The notes under the pieces: generated by a model
The model's input: the letters and a program-made list of their open reading frames with translations, nothing else
Databases searched by the model: none
Told to the model about the DNA's origin: nothing
Shown: piece after piece, positions 46,206 through 59,198 of the stretch
Layout of the letters: every line of letters begins with the position of its first letter
How positions within the stretch are numbered: position 1 is the first letter of the stretch
Translations under genes and position numbers: made by a program
NCBI RefSeq assembly: GCF_001425865.1
Contig: NZ_LMDS01000004.1
Coordinates: forward strand, 747,515 to 811,514
From: Rhizobacter sp. Root404
Lineage (GTDB): Bacteria > Pseudomonadota > Gammaproteobacteria > Burkholderiales > Burkholderiaceae_C
Direction of reading: 5' to 3'
DNA: 64,000 bases

Positions 46206-47771
46206 GTGACACCGCTCGACCCCCCACACGCGCCCCGGCCGGGCGACGCGTCGTCGCCGCGGCCGACCGACTCCGGCCCCTGGAACGACACCGATCCGCG
46301 CAGCGCGGCCGCGGCGGACTGGCCGCCTCGGCGCCACGCGCCGTCCGGCAGCGTCCCGACCATCGGCCACATCGGCCGCTACGCGCTCAAGCACCGCCTC
46401 GGCGAGGGCGGAATCGGCACCGTGTACGCGGCGCACGATCCGCTGCTGTCGCGGCTGATCGCGGTGAAGACGCTGCATGTCGAAGTCCACGAGTCCGAGC
46501 GCGAGTCCTTCAACGCGCTCTTCCTCAACGAAGCACGCGCTGCCGCCGGCCTGAACCACGCCAATATCGTGACCGTGTTCGACGCCGGCATCAGCGACGA
46601 CCGTGCCTACATCGCGATGGAGCTGCTCAAGGGCCGCGACCTGCGCCAGCTGCGCCAGGAGGGCTGGCGCGCCACGCCCGAGCAGGCGGCGCTGATCGTG
46701 CGCCGCGTAGCCGATGCCCTCGGCTACGCGCACAGCAAGGGCGTGGTGCACCGTGACGTGAAGCCGGCCAACATCTTCATGATCGGCCGCACGCAGCCCA
46801 AGGTGCTGGACTTCGGCATCGCGCGGGTCGCCCACCAGCACGATGCGCTGCACGGCGGCCCGAGCAGCGAGATCGCCGCCGGCTCGCCGTACTACATGGC
46901 GCCGGAGCAGGCGCGCCAGGAGCCAGTCGACCGGCGTGCCGACGTGTTCTCGCTCGGCGTCGTCCTGTACGAATTGCTGACCGACCAGAAGCCGTTCCGC
47001 GGCCACACGCTGGACGAGATCACCGCCGCGGTGCTGACGCACGAACCCCTGCCCGCGAACGAGATCGACCCCGCGGTGCCGCCCGCGCTGGCGGCGATCA
47101 CCGCCCGGGCGCTCGCGAAGAACCCGGACCAGCGCTTCCGCTCCGCGCGCGCGTTCGCCCGCGAACTGCGCCACTGGCTCGACGAAAACACCGTCAGCAT
47201 CGAGGTGGACGCATCGGACGCGACGCCCGCACCGCAGCGCGCCTGGTCGCTCGGCATCGGCGCGTTCGTGCTGCTGGCGGCGGGCGGCCTCGTCGCATGG
47301 CGGTCGAACGAGATCGCGCGGGGCGCACCGGTCGCCGTGACAGCGACCGCGCCGTCCACCGCGGCGCCGAAGCCCGCCCCGGTACCGCCGCCGGAGTCGC
47401 CAGCGACCGCGGCGCCCCCGCTGCCGATCGCCGACGCGAGACCAACCGCCGCGTCGTCGCCCCTGCGCGCGCTGCCCACGGCCCACTCGCGCGTCGCGAA
47501 GGAGATGCCGGCGAAACGCACGCGCGAGCGCGACCTTCGCGCCCCCTCGCCGGCCGCGCCCGCTGCCACCGGCACGGTCCGCGTCGCGGTCAGCCCCTGG
47601 GGCGAGATCGAGGTCGACGGCCGCGTCGCGGGCACCACCCCGCCGCTGACCGAACTGACGCTGCCCGCCGGCGTGCACCGGATCGTCGTGCGCAACAGCG
47701 ACCTGCCGACGCACGACGTGCAGGTCAACGTCACACCCGACCAGCCGGTCATGTTGCGGCACCGGTTTTGA
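46206..47771 (+). CDS. Membrane-anchored Ser/Thr protein kinase with PEGA domain
   Basis: A 521-aa Hanks-type kinase. After a 55-residue Pro-rich leader come the glycine loop LGEGGIGTVYAAHD, catalytic Lys in IAVKTLH, HRDVKPANIF and DFGIARV, then the SPYYMAPEQ segment. A transmembrane helix follows near 345-362 (LGIGAFVLLAAGGLVAW), then a Pro/Ala linker and a PEGA domain (GEIEVDGRVAGTTPPLTELT) outside the membrane. The start is GTG. It is followed after two bases by a TssQ-like lipoprotein, so the pair may monitor the envelope. Targets are unknown. Confidence 0.9.
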   Translation: MTPLDPPHAPRPGDASSPRPTDSGPWNDTDPRSAAAADWPPRRHAPSGSVPTIGHIGRYALKHRLGEGGIGTVYAAHDPLLSRLIAVKTLHVEVHESERESFNALFLNEARAAAGLNHANIVTVFDAGISDDRAYIAMELLKGRDLRQLRQEGWRATPEQAALIVRRVADALGYAHSKGVVHRDVKPANIFMIGRTQPKVLDFGIARVAHQHDALHGGPSSEIAAGSPYYMAPEQARQEPVDRRADVFSLGVVLYELLTDQKPFRGHTLDEITAAVLTHEPLPANEIDPAVPPALAAITARALAKNPDQRFRSARAFARELRHWLDENTVSIEVDASDATPAPQRAWSLGIGAFVLLAAGGLVAWRSNEIARGAPVAVTATAPSTAAPKPAPVPPPESPATAAPPLPIADARPTAASSPLRALPTAHSRVAKEMPAKRTRERDLRAPSPAAPAATGTVRVAVSPWGEIEVDGRVAGTTPPLTELTLPAGVHRIVVRNSDLPTHDVQVNVTPDQPVMLRHRF

Positions 47772-47773
47772 GC

Positions 47774-48154
47774 ATGCGCTGGCCGGCCCTCGCGCTCGTC
47801 GTGCTGTCCATCAGTGGCTGTGCGCTTCCTCCGGCGCCGTCACCGGGCCTGATGGACGTGGCCGAACGCCCTGCCGAGAAGGCGCTGCTCGGCGGCATGC
47901 GGGCCTACGACGACGGCCAGTACGTGCAGGCCGAGGCGCAGCTGAAGCAGGCCCTGGCGACCGGCCTCGCCGCGCCGCGCGATCGTGCCGCGGCCCGCAA
48001 GTACCTCGCGTTCATCTACTGCACCAGCCAGCGCGTCCCGGCCTGCGAGGCCGGGTTCCGCGCCGCGCGGCGCGACGACCCGGCCTTCGCGCTGACCCGG
48101 GCCGAGGCCGGGCATCCGCTGTGGGGCCCCGTCTGGCTCAAATCGAGGGATTGA
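47774..48154 (+). CDS. TssQ-like lipoprotein with TPR character
   Basis: A 126-aa lipoprotein: LSISGC is the lipobox with Cys17 as the lipidated residue. The body has a TPR-like helical repeat (RAYDDGQYVQAEAQLKQAL, KYLAFIYC) and ends with AEAGHPLWGPVW, the pattern of TssQ-type proteins annotated with type VI secretion. No T6SS gene is in the window, so the T6SS link is by family resemblance only. It is probably co-transcribed with the kinase. Confidence 0.68.
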   Translation: MRWPALALVVLSISGCALPPAPSPGLMDVAERPAEKALLGGMRAYDDGQYVQAEAQLKQALATGLAAPRDRAAARKYLAFIYCTSQRVPACEAGFRAARRDDPAFALTRAEAGHPLWGPVWLKSRD

Positions 48155-48178
48155 GCGCAGCGGCGATAATCCACGCCG

Positions 48179-48613
48179 ATGCACCAGCGTTCCACCCGCG
48201 ACACTCCACCGTACCGATTCCAACTGCGCGTCTACTGGGAAGACACCGATGCCGGCGGCGTCGTCTTCTACGCCAACTACCTGAAGTTCTTCGAGCGCGC
48301 GCGCACCGAGTGGCTGCGCTCGCTCGGCCACCAGCAGGAGGCGATGCGCGCCGCGACCGGCGTGGTCTTCATCGTGACGGACACGACCGTTCGCTACCTG
48401 CGCCCGGCCCGGCTCGATGACCTGATCGCCGTGACGGTGGAGGTGCGCCACGCCGGCCGCGCCCAGATGACGATCGCGCAGCAGGCCTGGCGTCAGACCG
48501 CCGAGGGCGAGGAACTGCTCGCCGAAGGCACGATCCGCATCGGCTGTGTCGATGCCGGAACTTTCAGACCCCAACGCATTCCGAACGCGATCGTCGAATC
48601 GCTGCCTACATGA
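48179..48613 (+). CDS. ybgC: Tol-Pal-associated acyl-CoA thioesterase YbgC
   Basis: A 144-aa hot-dog-fold thioesterase. The active-site region YWEDTDAGGVVFYANYLKFF carries the catalytic Asp. It hydrolyses acyl-CoA or acyl-ACP and is nearly always encoded just before tolQ, as here; its stop codon overlaps the tolQ start. ATG 48179 gives a slightly longer N-terminus than E. coli YbgC. Confidence 0.92.
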   Translation: MHQRSTRDTPPYRFQLRVYWEDTDAGGVVFYANYLKFFERARTEWLRSLGHQQEAMRAATGVVFIVTDTTVRYLRPARLDDLIAVTVEVRHAGRAQMTIAQQAWRQTAEGEELLAEGTIRIGCVDAGTFRPQRIPNAIVESLPT

Positions 48614-49293
48614 ACCAAGACTTCTCGATCCTCACCCTCGTCACCCAGGCGAGCTTCGTCGTCCAGCTCGTGATGGCGGGCCTGATGATCGCCTCGCTCG
48701 CAAGCTGGACCGTGATCTTCGGCAAGCTGTTCGGCCTGAAGCGGGTACGCGCCGCGAACGAGGAGTTCGAGCGCGACTTCTGGGCCGGCAAGAACATCAA
48801 CGACCTGTACGCGGACGCCGTCAAGCGCACCGACGGCTCGCCGATGGAGCGCATCTTCGCCTCCGGCATGCGCGAGTTCATGAAGTTGCGCGAGCGCCGC
48901 GTGGCCGACGCCGGCGCGCTGCTCGACGGCGCGCGCCGCGCCATGCGCGCGAGCTTCCAGCGCGAGCTCGACACGATCGAGGCGCACCTGTCGTTCCTGG
49001 CGACGGTCGGCTCGGTGTCGCCCTACGTGGGCCTGTTCGGCACGGTCTGGGGGATCATGCACGCGTTCGTGGGCCTGGCGAACATGACGCAGGTGACGCT
49101 CGCGACCGTCGCACCCGGCATCGCCGAGGCGCTGGTCGCCACCGCGATCGGCCTGTTCGCGGCGATCCCGGCGGTGATCGCGTACAACCGCTTCGCGCGC
49201 GACATCGACCGCATCGCGATCCAGCTCGAGACCTTCATCGAGGAGTTCTCGAACATCCTGCAACGCAACGCCGGCGCGCCGGCGCACGCCTGA
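48610..49293 (+). CDS. tolQ: Tol-Pal system protein TolQ
   Basis: A 227-aa inner-membrane protein of the ExbB/TolQ family with three helices; the second and third are in VGSVSPYVGLFGTVWGIMHAF and the PGIAEALVATAIGLFAAIPAV block. With TolR it forms the proton-driven motor that energises outer-membrane constriction at division. ATGA overlap with ybgC upstream and one base before tolR. Confidence 0.94.
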   Translation: MNQDFSILTLVTQASFVVQLVMAGLMIASLASWTVIFGKLFGLKRVRAANEEFERDFWAGKNINDLYADAVKRTDGSPMERIFASGMREFMKLRERRVADAGALLDGARRAMRASFQRELDTIEAHLSFLATVGSVSPYVGLFGTVWGIMHAFVGLANMTQVTLATVAPGIAEALVATAIGLFAAIPAVIAYNRFARDIDRIAIQLETFIEEFSNILQRNAGAPAHA

Positions 49294-49294
49294 C

Positions 49295-49726
<432 letters not shown>

Positions 49727-49735
49727 GGCCCTGCG

Positions 49736-50683
49736 ATGGACAGCGCGCTGACTCGTGACCCGTTCATGCCGAAGGCGCCGCGCGTGCGCGGCCGCGCGAT
49801 CACGCTGGCGGTGCTGGCGCACCTGCTGCTGATTCTCGCGCTCGCGTTCGGCGTCAACTGGCGCAGCGACGAGCCGGCCACGGTCGCCGCTGAACTCTGG
49901 TCGGCGACGCCGCAGGCCGCAGCGCCGCGTGCGGTCGAGCCGCCGCCACCGCCCGAGCCGACGCCGGTGCAAAAGGCCGAGCCGGTCGCCAAGCCCACGC
50001 CGAAGCCGCCCGAGCCCGTTGTCGCGAAACCGCCGACACCGACGCTGCCCGACCCGCAGATCGCGATCGAGAAGGCGAAGAAGGAAGAGGCGAAGCGCGT
50101 CGCCGCCGAGCAGGAGGAACTGAAGCGGGAGAAGCGGGAAAAGATCGAGCGCGAGAAGGCCGAGCGCGAGAAGCAGGAACTCGCGCTGAGGAAGGAAAAG
50201 GAGAAGGAACGCGAGAAGGCCGAGAAGCTGAAGGCGGAGCAGGCCAAGGCGAAGGCCGAGCAAGCCAGGCTGGAGCAGGCGAAGAACGAGAAAGCCGAGA
50301 AGGCCGAAGCCGCGCGCCTCGCCGCGATCCGCGATCAGCAGCTGCAACGCATGAAGGGAATGGTGGGCGCCACCGGCGGCTCGACCGACACCGGCACCGC
50401 GTTGCGCAGCAGCGCGCCGTCGGCCAACTACGCCGGCCGTGTGATGGCGCGCATCAAGCCGAACATCCTGCTGACCGACCCGGTCGACGGCAACCCGCGC
50501 GCGGTGGTCGAGGTCAAGCTCGCGCCGGACGGCACGATCATCGCGAAGCGCCTGGTGCAAAGCAGCGGCGCCAAGGTCTGGGACGACGCGGTGCTGCGCG
50601 CGATCGAACGCACCGAGATGCTGCCGCTCGACAACGGCCGCGCACCGCCGGTGTTCGAGATCGGCTTCAGGCCGCGCGACTGA
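49736..50683 (+). CDS. tolA: Tol-Pal system protein TolA
   Basis: A 315-aa protein with the three parts of TolA: an N-terminal helix (ITLAVLAHLLLILALAFGV), a Pro-rich stretch then a long Lys/Glu/Ala coiled coil from about 100 to 205, and a C-terminal TonB-like domain (VEVKLAPDGTIIAKRLVQSSG). It links the TolQR motor to Pal. tolB and pal, which normally follow, are absent; the next gene is the convergent bufC, which overlaps tolA by 17 bases. Confidence 0.92.
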   Translation: MDSALTRDPFMPKAPRVRGRAITLAVLAHLLLILALAFGVNWRSDEPATVAAELWSATPQAAAPRAVEPPPPPEPTPVQKAEPVAKPTPKPPEPVVAKPPTPTLPDPQIAIEKAKKEEAKRVAAEQEELKREKREKIEREKAEREKQELALRKEKEKEREKAEKLKAEQAKAKAEQARLEQAKNEKAEKAEAARLAAIRDQQLQRMKGMVGATGGSTDTGTALRSSAPSANYAGRVMARIKPNILLTDPVDGNPRAVVEVKLAPDGTIIAKRLVQSSGAKVWDDAVLRAIERTEMLPLDNGRAPPVFEIGFRPRD

Positions 50684-51464
50684 CCGGCGGCTCGTCGGTC
50701 ATGCCACGCAGCCACGATTCGCGCAGCGAATCGGCGAGCCAAGCCGCGAAGTCGAACCCGTCACCGGCGCGTTCGAGCGCGCTCCCGAGGCTCACGCCGG
50801 CCAGCAAGTCCTCGGTCCAGGCGGCCGTGACCGCATCGAGCGGATGAACCACCGCCCGCCAGCCGCGGCGCGCGACGAGCACCTGCTCGGCGCGTTCGGC
50901 GGCGATCGCCGCGCGCACCTGCTCGAAGGCCCGGTCGGCCGCCTCGCCCGCGAGCTGGTGCGCGGCATGGAGCGTCGCGATCGGCCAGCGCGAGCGCAGC
51001 AGCGCGGCGCCGGGCATCAGCCGGAACCACAGACGGGATGGATCGGCGGATTCGAGCAGGGACAGCGAGGCCGCCTCGAGCACCGCGTCTTCGGCACGCT
51101 CGTTGCGGTGCAGCGCCCAGTCGAGCCGTGCGCTGTCGCCGAGCCACGGCCAGGCGGCGAGCCCGCGGTGCGTGGCGAGCCAGTCCGGCAGCGCCTCGCC
51201 CCACTCGCCGAGGTCGCCGCACTGCGGCGGGTGGTCATGACGGAACTCGCGCGCCAGGTGCATGAAGTCATCGGCGCCGACCAGGGCCTTGACCGTCGGG
51301 AACGCGGCCGCGAGCGCGCGCTCGGCGATCGACTCGGCGTTGGCGCGGTACGCCTCCAGCCCGCGCGCCGCGCGTCCACCCGACTCGCGCAACGCAAGCG
51401 CCGTCGCATCGGCCGACGCGATCGCTGCCAGCAGCGCGCGCTGCCGCCGCGCCTCGTCGTTCAT
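50667..51464 (-). CDS. bufC: DUF2063 protein, BufC-type partner
   Basis: A 265-aa protein with the N-terminal DUF2063 helical domain ([21 protein letters not shown], then [19 protein letters not shown]), a conserved partner of DUF692 enzymes. In bufferin-type and MbnC-like systems this protein pairs with the DUF692 subunit and is needed for cysteine modification of the precursor. Its ATG overlaps the bufB stop codon. The 3' end overlaps convergent tolA. Older databases call the N-terminus a putative DNA-binding domain; context favours the enzyme-partner role. Confidence 0.83.
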   Translation of the reverse strand: MNDEARRQRALLAAIASADATALALRESGGRAARGLEAYRANAESIAERALAAAFPTVKALVGADDFMHLAREFRHDHPPQCGDLGEWGEALPDWLATHRGLAAWPWLGDSARLDWALHRNERAEDAVLEAASLSLLESADPSRLWFRLMPGAALLRSRWPIATLHAAHQLAGEAADRAFEQVRAAIAAERAEQVLVARRGWRAVVHPLDAVTAAWTEDLLAGVSLGSALERAGDGFDFAAWLADSLRESWLRGMTDEPPVSRAA

Positions 51465-52336
51465 GACGTCGCGACCCGCCACGCGATCGCCGCAGCGTGC
51501 CGCGCCTCGTCGAGCAGCTGTTCGAACGCCGGCAGGTCGGTGTCCCACTCCACCAGCGTCGGCACCGCGCCGAAGCGGCGCAGCGCGTGCTCGTGCAGTG
51601 CCCACACGTCCGGCCGCACGCGGCTGCCGTGGTCGTCGATCACCAGGCCCTCGGCCTCGCAGTAGCCCGCCAGGTGGATCTCGCCGACGAGGTCATGCGG
51701 CAGCGCATCGACGAACGCGCGGCAGACCGCCAGCGGATCGGCCGCGCCGGCGTTCAGCGCGTTCACCATCAGGTTGTTGACGTCGAGCAGCAGGCCGCAG
51801 CCGCTGCGCCGACACAGCTGCGTCAGGAACTCGGGCTCGCCGATCGCATCGTCCGCGTACGAGACGTACGCCGACAGGTTCTCGACCAGCATCGTCCGGC
51901 CGAGCCGATCCTGCACCTGCTGGACGTTCGCGACCATGATGTCGAGCGCGGCGGGCGTGAACGCGATCGGCAGCAGGTCGTTCGCGTGGTGCACCGGCGC
52001 GGCATGGCCCGATGCGGCACGCGCGAAGCAGGCGTGGTCGGACACGCGCAGCGGCTCGATCCGCTCGACCAACCGCGCCAGGCGCTCCAGGTGCCACGGG
52101 TCGACGCCCACCGCCGAGCCCAGCGCGAGGCCGACGCCATGCAGGCTGACCGGGTAGTGCCCGCGCGCCTGGCGCAGCACCGCGGGCGCGGCGCCGCCAT
52201 CGGCGAAAAAGTTCTCGGAATGAACCTCGACGAAGCCGAGCGCCGGCAGCGTCTCGAACAATGCCGCGTAATGCGGCTGGCGCAGCCCGATGCCGACGGA
52301 CGCGGCCGGCGCGGCCAGCGCGTCCTGCACGAGCAT
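51461..52336 (-). CDS. bufB: DUF692 multinuclear iron enzyme, BufB-type
   Basis: A 291-aa TIM-barrel protein of the DUF692 family, related to MbnB of methanobactin synthesis. Conserved metal-ligand segments occur in order: [47 protein letters not shown] and [11 protein letters not shown]. Such enzymes use iron and oxygen to convert peptide cysteines to oxazolone- or thiooxazole-type groups. The neighbouring Cys-rich DUF2282 peptide is its likely substrate. The ATG shares one base with the bufA stop codon (TGATG). Confidence 0.87.
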   Translation of the reverse strand: MLVQDALAAPAASVGIGLRQPHYAALFETLPALGFVEVHSENFFADGGAAPAVLRQARGHYPVSLHGVGLALGSAVGVDPWHLERLARLVERIEPLRVSDHACFARAASGHAAPVHHANDLLPIAFTPAALDIMVANVQQVQDRLGRTMLVENLSAYVSYADDAIGEPEFLTQLCRRSGCGLLLDVNNLMVNALNAGAADPLAVCRAFVDALPHDLVGEIHLAGYCEAEGLVIDDHGSRVRPDVWALHEHALRRFGAVPTLVEWDTDLPAFEQLLDEARHAAAIAWRVATS

Positions 52337-52623
52337 CACTTCTTGGCGATCATCGCCTTGGCTTCGGCTTCGGACTTGCCGCCGATCTTCTCGCAGGTGC
52401 CCTTGGCGACGTAGTTCCACTCGTCAGGCGCCATCGCCGTCTTGTTCTGGCCGGCGCACGAGTGGCTGCCCGACAGGTTGGCGCAGTCGTTGGTGCCGGC
52501 CTTGGCGATGCCGTAGCACTTTTCCTTCTCTTTGCCCTTGTCGTCGGCTGCCTGGGCCGCCGACAGCACGCCCATGGCGAGGACGGACGCGAGCGCGCTG
52601 GATGCGATGAGGCGGGTATTCAT
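52336..52623 (-). CDS. bufA: DUF2282 bufferin-type precursor peptide
   Basis: A 95-aa exported peptide: signal sequence to about residue 26 ([10 protein letters not shown]), then a Lys/Glu-rich stretch and four Cys at 36, 47, 56 and 77 in the DUF2282 pattern ([31 protein letters not shown]). DUF2282 peptides with DUF692 and DUF2063 partners have been described as bufferins, ribosomal peptides whose modified cysteines bind copper in the periplasm. GGAGAGT precedes the ATG. The modification itself cannot be seen in sequence. Confidence 0.86.
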   Translation of the reverse strand: MNTRLIASSALASVLAMGVLSAAQAADDKGKEKEKCYGIAKAGTNDCANLSGSHSCAGQNKTAMAPDEWNYVAKGTCEKIGGKSEAEAKAMIAKK

Positions 52624-52653
52624 GGGTACTCTCCACGGAAGATGATCGACGAC

Positions 52654-52668
52654 GCGTATTTTGTACGC
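52654..52668. promoter_or_regulatory. Inverted repeat upstream of bufA
   Basis: GCGTA and TACGC flank a TTTTG centre, 31 bases before the bufA ATG. On the minus strand it contains TACAAAAT, a possible -10 element. It may be an operator or simply the promoter; no regulator gene is adjacent. Confidence 0.35.
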
Positions 52669-52701
52669 CCGCACGGCTGGGTCGGATGCGATGACCCCGC
52701 C

Positions 52702-56324
<3,623 letters not shown>

Positions 56325-56328
<4 letters not shown>

Positions 56329-56978
56329 CTGGAGAGTCCCTGAAAGCGCTGGCGCAGCAGCGTGGTGATGTCGAGCACGGTGCGACCGGTGGCGGCGCGC
56401 ACCGCGTCGGCGTACGGCGGCATGTTGGTGCATTCGAGCACGATCGTCGAGAGCCCCGGGTGGCGGGCCACCAGGCGCGCCGCGGCGGCCACGGTCTGGG
56501 CGCGGGCGTCGTCGGTGTCCAGTGCCGGTTCGTCGTTCAGCAGCGTGCGGTGGAAGGCGCTGCCGGCGGTGAGCCCCTCGACCGGCGTATCGGTCGCAGC
56601 GCCCGCGGCGCGCAGATGATCGACGGTCAGCGAGGCGCCCTCGGCAGTCACGACGCCCGCTTCGCGCAGCCCGGCGAGCTGCAGCAGGCTCGAGGTCCAC
56701 ACCGGCACCGGCAGCGCCGCCTGCAGTTCGCGCTGGAACAGCACGAGGAAGCCGCAGCTGGTCGCGATCGCGGTGGCGCCCTCGTCGACCAGCGCGCGGC
56801 CCGCGTCGACGAAGGGCTGCAGCAGCGCCGGGTCGCGTTCCCGCACGACACGCTGCGGCGAGGCGCCGCGCACCACGCGGTATCGCAGCGGAAAGTCGAA
56901 CGTCAGCGGGTTGCCGATGTCGCCGACGACGCGCGGAAAGCGCGTGTCGAGCATCAGCACGCCGAGTTCGTGGATCAC
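56325..56978 (-). CDS. Aspartate/glutamate (hydantoin) racemase-family protein
   Basis: A 217-aa Asp/Glu/hydantoin racemase-superfamily protein. The two catalytic cysteines are visible in [12 protein letters not shown] and [11 protein letters not shown]. Enzymes of this family racemise or isomerise small acids or hydantoins. Start GTG 56978 overlaps the stop codon of the MarR-type gene (GTGA), and the stop overlaps the oxoprolinase start, so the three form one operon. The exact substrate is not evident; it may supply the right stereoisomer to the hydrolase. Confidence 0.83.
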
Positions 56979-57520
56979 AACGAGGTCGCCGCGCGCGCAG
57001 CCTGGTCGTACATGCCGGACATCGTGCGCAGCAGCCGCGCCATCTCGCCGATGTCGGCATTGCGCTCGGCGTCGAGGTTGTCGATCAGGCAGGCCTCGCG
57101 GACCTCGCGGTACTGGCGCACCGCCGCTTCGCCGGCCGGCGAGGGGCTGTAGAGCACCTCCTTGCCGACCTTCTCCGCGCGCACCAGGTCGGCGGCGACG
57201 AGCTTCTTGAGCGAGTACGCGACGACGTGGGTGTCCTCGTAGTTCAGCACGAAGCAGATGTCGGCCAGCTTCTTGTTGCGCTCGCGGTGCGCCAGGTGGT
57301 GCAGCACCAGGACGTCGGTGATCGTCAGGTCGGGGCAGCCGGCGGCGGCCATGCAGCGCATCGCCCAACGCGAGAACGCGTTCCACGCGACGATCATCCC
57401 GAACTCGAACTCGGACAGCTCGACGCTCCGGGGCGAGACCAGGTGCGACGACGAGACGATGCCGCGCGAATGCGCCTTGCCCTTGGCGGCCGGCTTGGCG
57501 GTGACGCGGGAGTCTTTCAA
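56975..57520 (-). CDS. MarR-type winged-helix regulator
   Basis: A 181-aa protein with a 35-residue basic leader, then a winged helix: [20 protein letters not shown], the recognition stretch [21 protein letters not shown] and the wing [14 protein letters not shown]. It probably controls its own operon and the divergent TRAP transporter through the palindrome at 57540-57561. The start is TTG with GAAGG six bases upstream. No other start with a ribosome site precedes the winged helix. Ligand unknown, perhaps 5-oxoproline or a related acid. Confidence 0.83.
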   Translation of the reverse strand: MKDSRVTAKPAAKGKAHSRGIVSSSHLVSPRSVELSEFEFGMIVAWNAFSRWAMRCMAAAGCPDLTITDVLVLHHLAHRERNKKLADICFVLNYEDTHVVAYSLKKLVAADLVRAEKVGKEVLYSPSPAGEAAVRQYREVREACLIDNLDAERNADIGEMARLLRTMSGMYDQAARAATSL

Positions 57521-57539
57521 CGGCAGCCTTCGAAACGTT

Positions 57540-57561
57540 GATAATTTATTGACAATTTATC
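57540..57561. promoter_or_regulatory. Palindromic operator and -35 element of the TRAP/oxoprolinase divergon
   Basis: ATTGACAAT is a perfect palindrome at 57548-57556, flanked by GATAA (57540-57544) and TTATC (57557-57561). It contains TTGACA (57549-57554), an ideal -35 for the dctP side; GACACT 18 bases on (57573-57578) could be the -10. The AT-rich dyad in a GC-rich background is what a MarR-type regulator would bind. Confidence 0.7.
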
Positions 57562-57672
57562 GGAGTTTCATCGACACTGCAAGCCGGTAGAACAACCGAT
57601 GCCCGCCCGATCGGCACGCTCTATGCTTTTGCGGCCCACCTCGTGGATCCAACCTCTTCAACCGGAGTGCTC

Positions 57673-58647
57673 ATGAACCTGACACGTCGCCTCGTCTGCC
57701 TCGCCTCGATGCTCACCCTCGCGGGCACAGCCGCGGCCCAGACCAAGTGGGACCTGCCCGCCGCCTACCCGGCCAACAACTTCCACACCGAGAACCTGAC
57801 GCAGTTCGCGGCCGATGTCGACAAGGCCAGCGGCGGCAAGCTGAAGATCACCGTGCACGCGAATGCCTCGCTGTTCAAGGCGCCCGAGATCAAGCGCGCG
57901 GTGCAGGGCGGGCAGGCGCAGATGGGCGAGATCCTGATGGCCAACTTCCAGAACGAGTGGCAGATCTTCGGCATCGATGGCCTGCCCTTCCTCGCCGACA
58001 GCTACGACGCCTCGGCCAAGCTCTACAAGGCGCAGAAGCCGGCCCTCGAGAAGAAGCTCGGCGAGCAGGGCATGATGCTGCTGTACGCGGTGCCGTGGCC
58101 GCCGCAGGGCATCTACGCGAAGAAGCCGATCGCCTCCGCGGCCGACCTCAAGGGCCTGAAGTGGCGCGCCTACAGCCCCGCCACCGCGCGCATCGCCGAA
58201 CTGGTCGGCGCGCAGCCGGTCACGGTGCAGGCGGCCGAACTGTCGCAGGCGATGGCCACCGGCGTGATCGAGAGCTACATGTCCTCGGGCTCGACCGGCT
58301 ACGACACCAAGACCTACGAGTACATCAAGTTCTGGACCGACACCCAGGCCTGGCTGCCGAAGAACGCGGTGCTGGTCAACAAGGCCGCGTTCGACGCGCT
58401 CGACAAGCCGACGCAGGCCGCGCTGCTGAAGGCCGGCGCCGATGCCGAGGCGCGCGGCTGGGCGCTGTCGAAAGCGAAGAACACCGAGTACATCGACCTG
58501 CTGAAGAAGAACGGCATGACGATCGTGCCGCCGGCGCCGCAGCTGGTCACCGACATGAAGAAGGTCGGCGACACGATGCTGAAGGAGTGGCTCGAGAAGG
58601 CCGGTCCGGAAGGCCAGGCTGTCGTCGATTCCTACAAGAAGATGTGA
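57673..58647 (+). CDS. dctP: TRAP transporter substrate-binding protein DctP
   Basis: A 324-aa periplasmic solute receptor with a signal peptide cleaved near TAAAQ. The DctP fold is recognisable by GGQAQMGEILMANF, the conserved Arg in LKGLKWRAYSP that binds the carboxylate of the ligand, and AELSQAMATGVIES. It captures an organic acid for the DctQM permease. The divergent oxoprolinase suggests 5-oxoproline or a related compound, which is inference. CCGGAG precedes the ATG. Confidence 0.9.
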   Translation: MNLTRRLVCLASMLTLAGTAAAQTKWDLPAAYPANNFHTENLTQFAADVDKASGGKLKITVHANASLFKAPEIKRAVQGGQAQMGEILMANFQNEWQIFGIDGLPFLADSYDASAKLYKAQKPALEKKLGEQGMMLLYAVPWPPQGIYAKKPIASAADLKGLKWRAYSPATARIAELVGAQPVTVQAAELSQAMATGVIESYMSSGSTGYDTKTYEYIKFWTDTQAWLPKNAVLVNKAAFDALDKPTQAALLKAGADAEARGWALSKAKNTEYIDLLKKNGMTIVPPAPQLVTDMKKVGDTMLKEWLEKAGPEGQAVVDSYKKM

Positions 58648-59198
58648 TGGTCGGCGCCGCCCCACTCCCTGCGGCGGCGCCCTCGGCGTTGCGCCGCACG
58701 CTCGACCTGATCTACGACACGGCCGCCGCGCTCGCGGCGGTCTTCATGGTGCTGCTGCTGGTGATGGTGCTGCTGTCGATCCTGAGCCGGCAGCTGCACT
58801 TCAACATCCCCGGCATCGACGCCTACGCCGGCTACATGATGGCCGCGACCGGTTTCCTCGCGCTGGCCCACACGCTGAAAAGAGGCGAGCACATCCGCGT
58901 GACGCTGCTGATCGGTTCGCTCAAGGGCAGCTGGCGCCGCGGCTTCGAGATCTGGGCGCTTTTCGCGGCCTCGCTGCTGGCCCTGCTGGCGGCCTTCTAC
59001 AGCTGCAAGCTGGCGTGGCAGTCCTATACCTTCCACGACATCTCGACCAGCAACGACGCCACGCCGCTGTGGATTCCCGAGCTGACGATGGCGATCGGCA
59101 CCGTGGTGCTGGCGATCGCGTTCATCGACGAACTGGTGCTCGAGCTGCGCGGCCAGCGCGTCGTGATCACCTCCGAAGAGGCTTCTCACAATGAGTGA
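58647..59198 (+). CDS. dctQ: TRAP transporter small permease DctQ
   Basis: A 183-aa inner-membrane protein with four helices (VFMVLLLVMVLLSILSRQ is the first). The segment DAYAGYMMAATGFLALAHTL and KRGEHIRVTLL fit the DctQ family. The ATG shares one base with the dctP stop codon, and the gene overlaps dctM by eight bases. Confidence 0.9.
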   Translation: MVGAAPLPAAAPSALRRTLDLIYDTAAALAAVFMVLLLVMVLLSILSRQLHFNIPGIDAYAGYMMAATGFLALAHTLKRGEHIRVTLLIGSLKGSWRRGFEIWALFAASLLALLAAFYSCKLAWQSYTFHDISTSNDATPLWIPELTMAIGTVVLAIAFIDELVLELRGQRVVITSEEASHNE

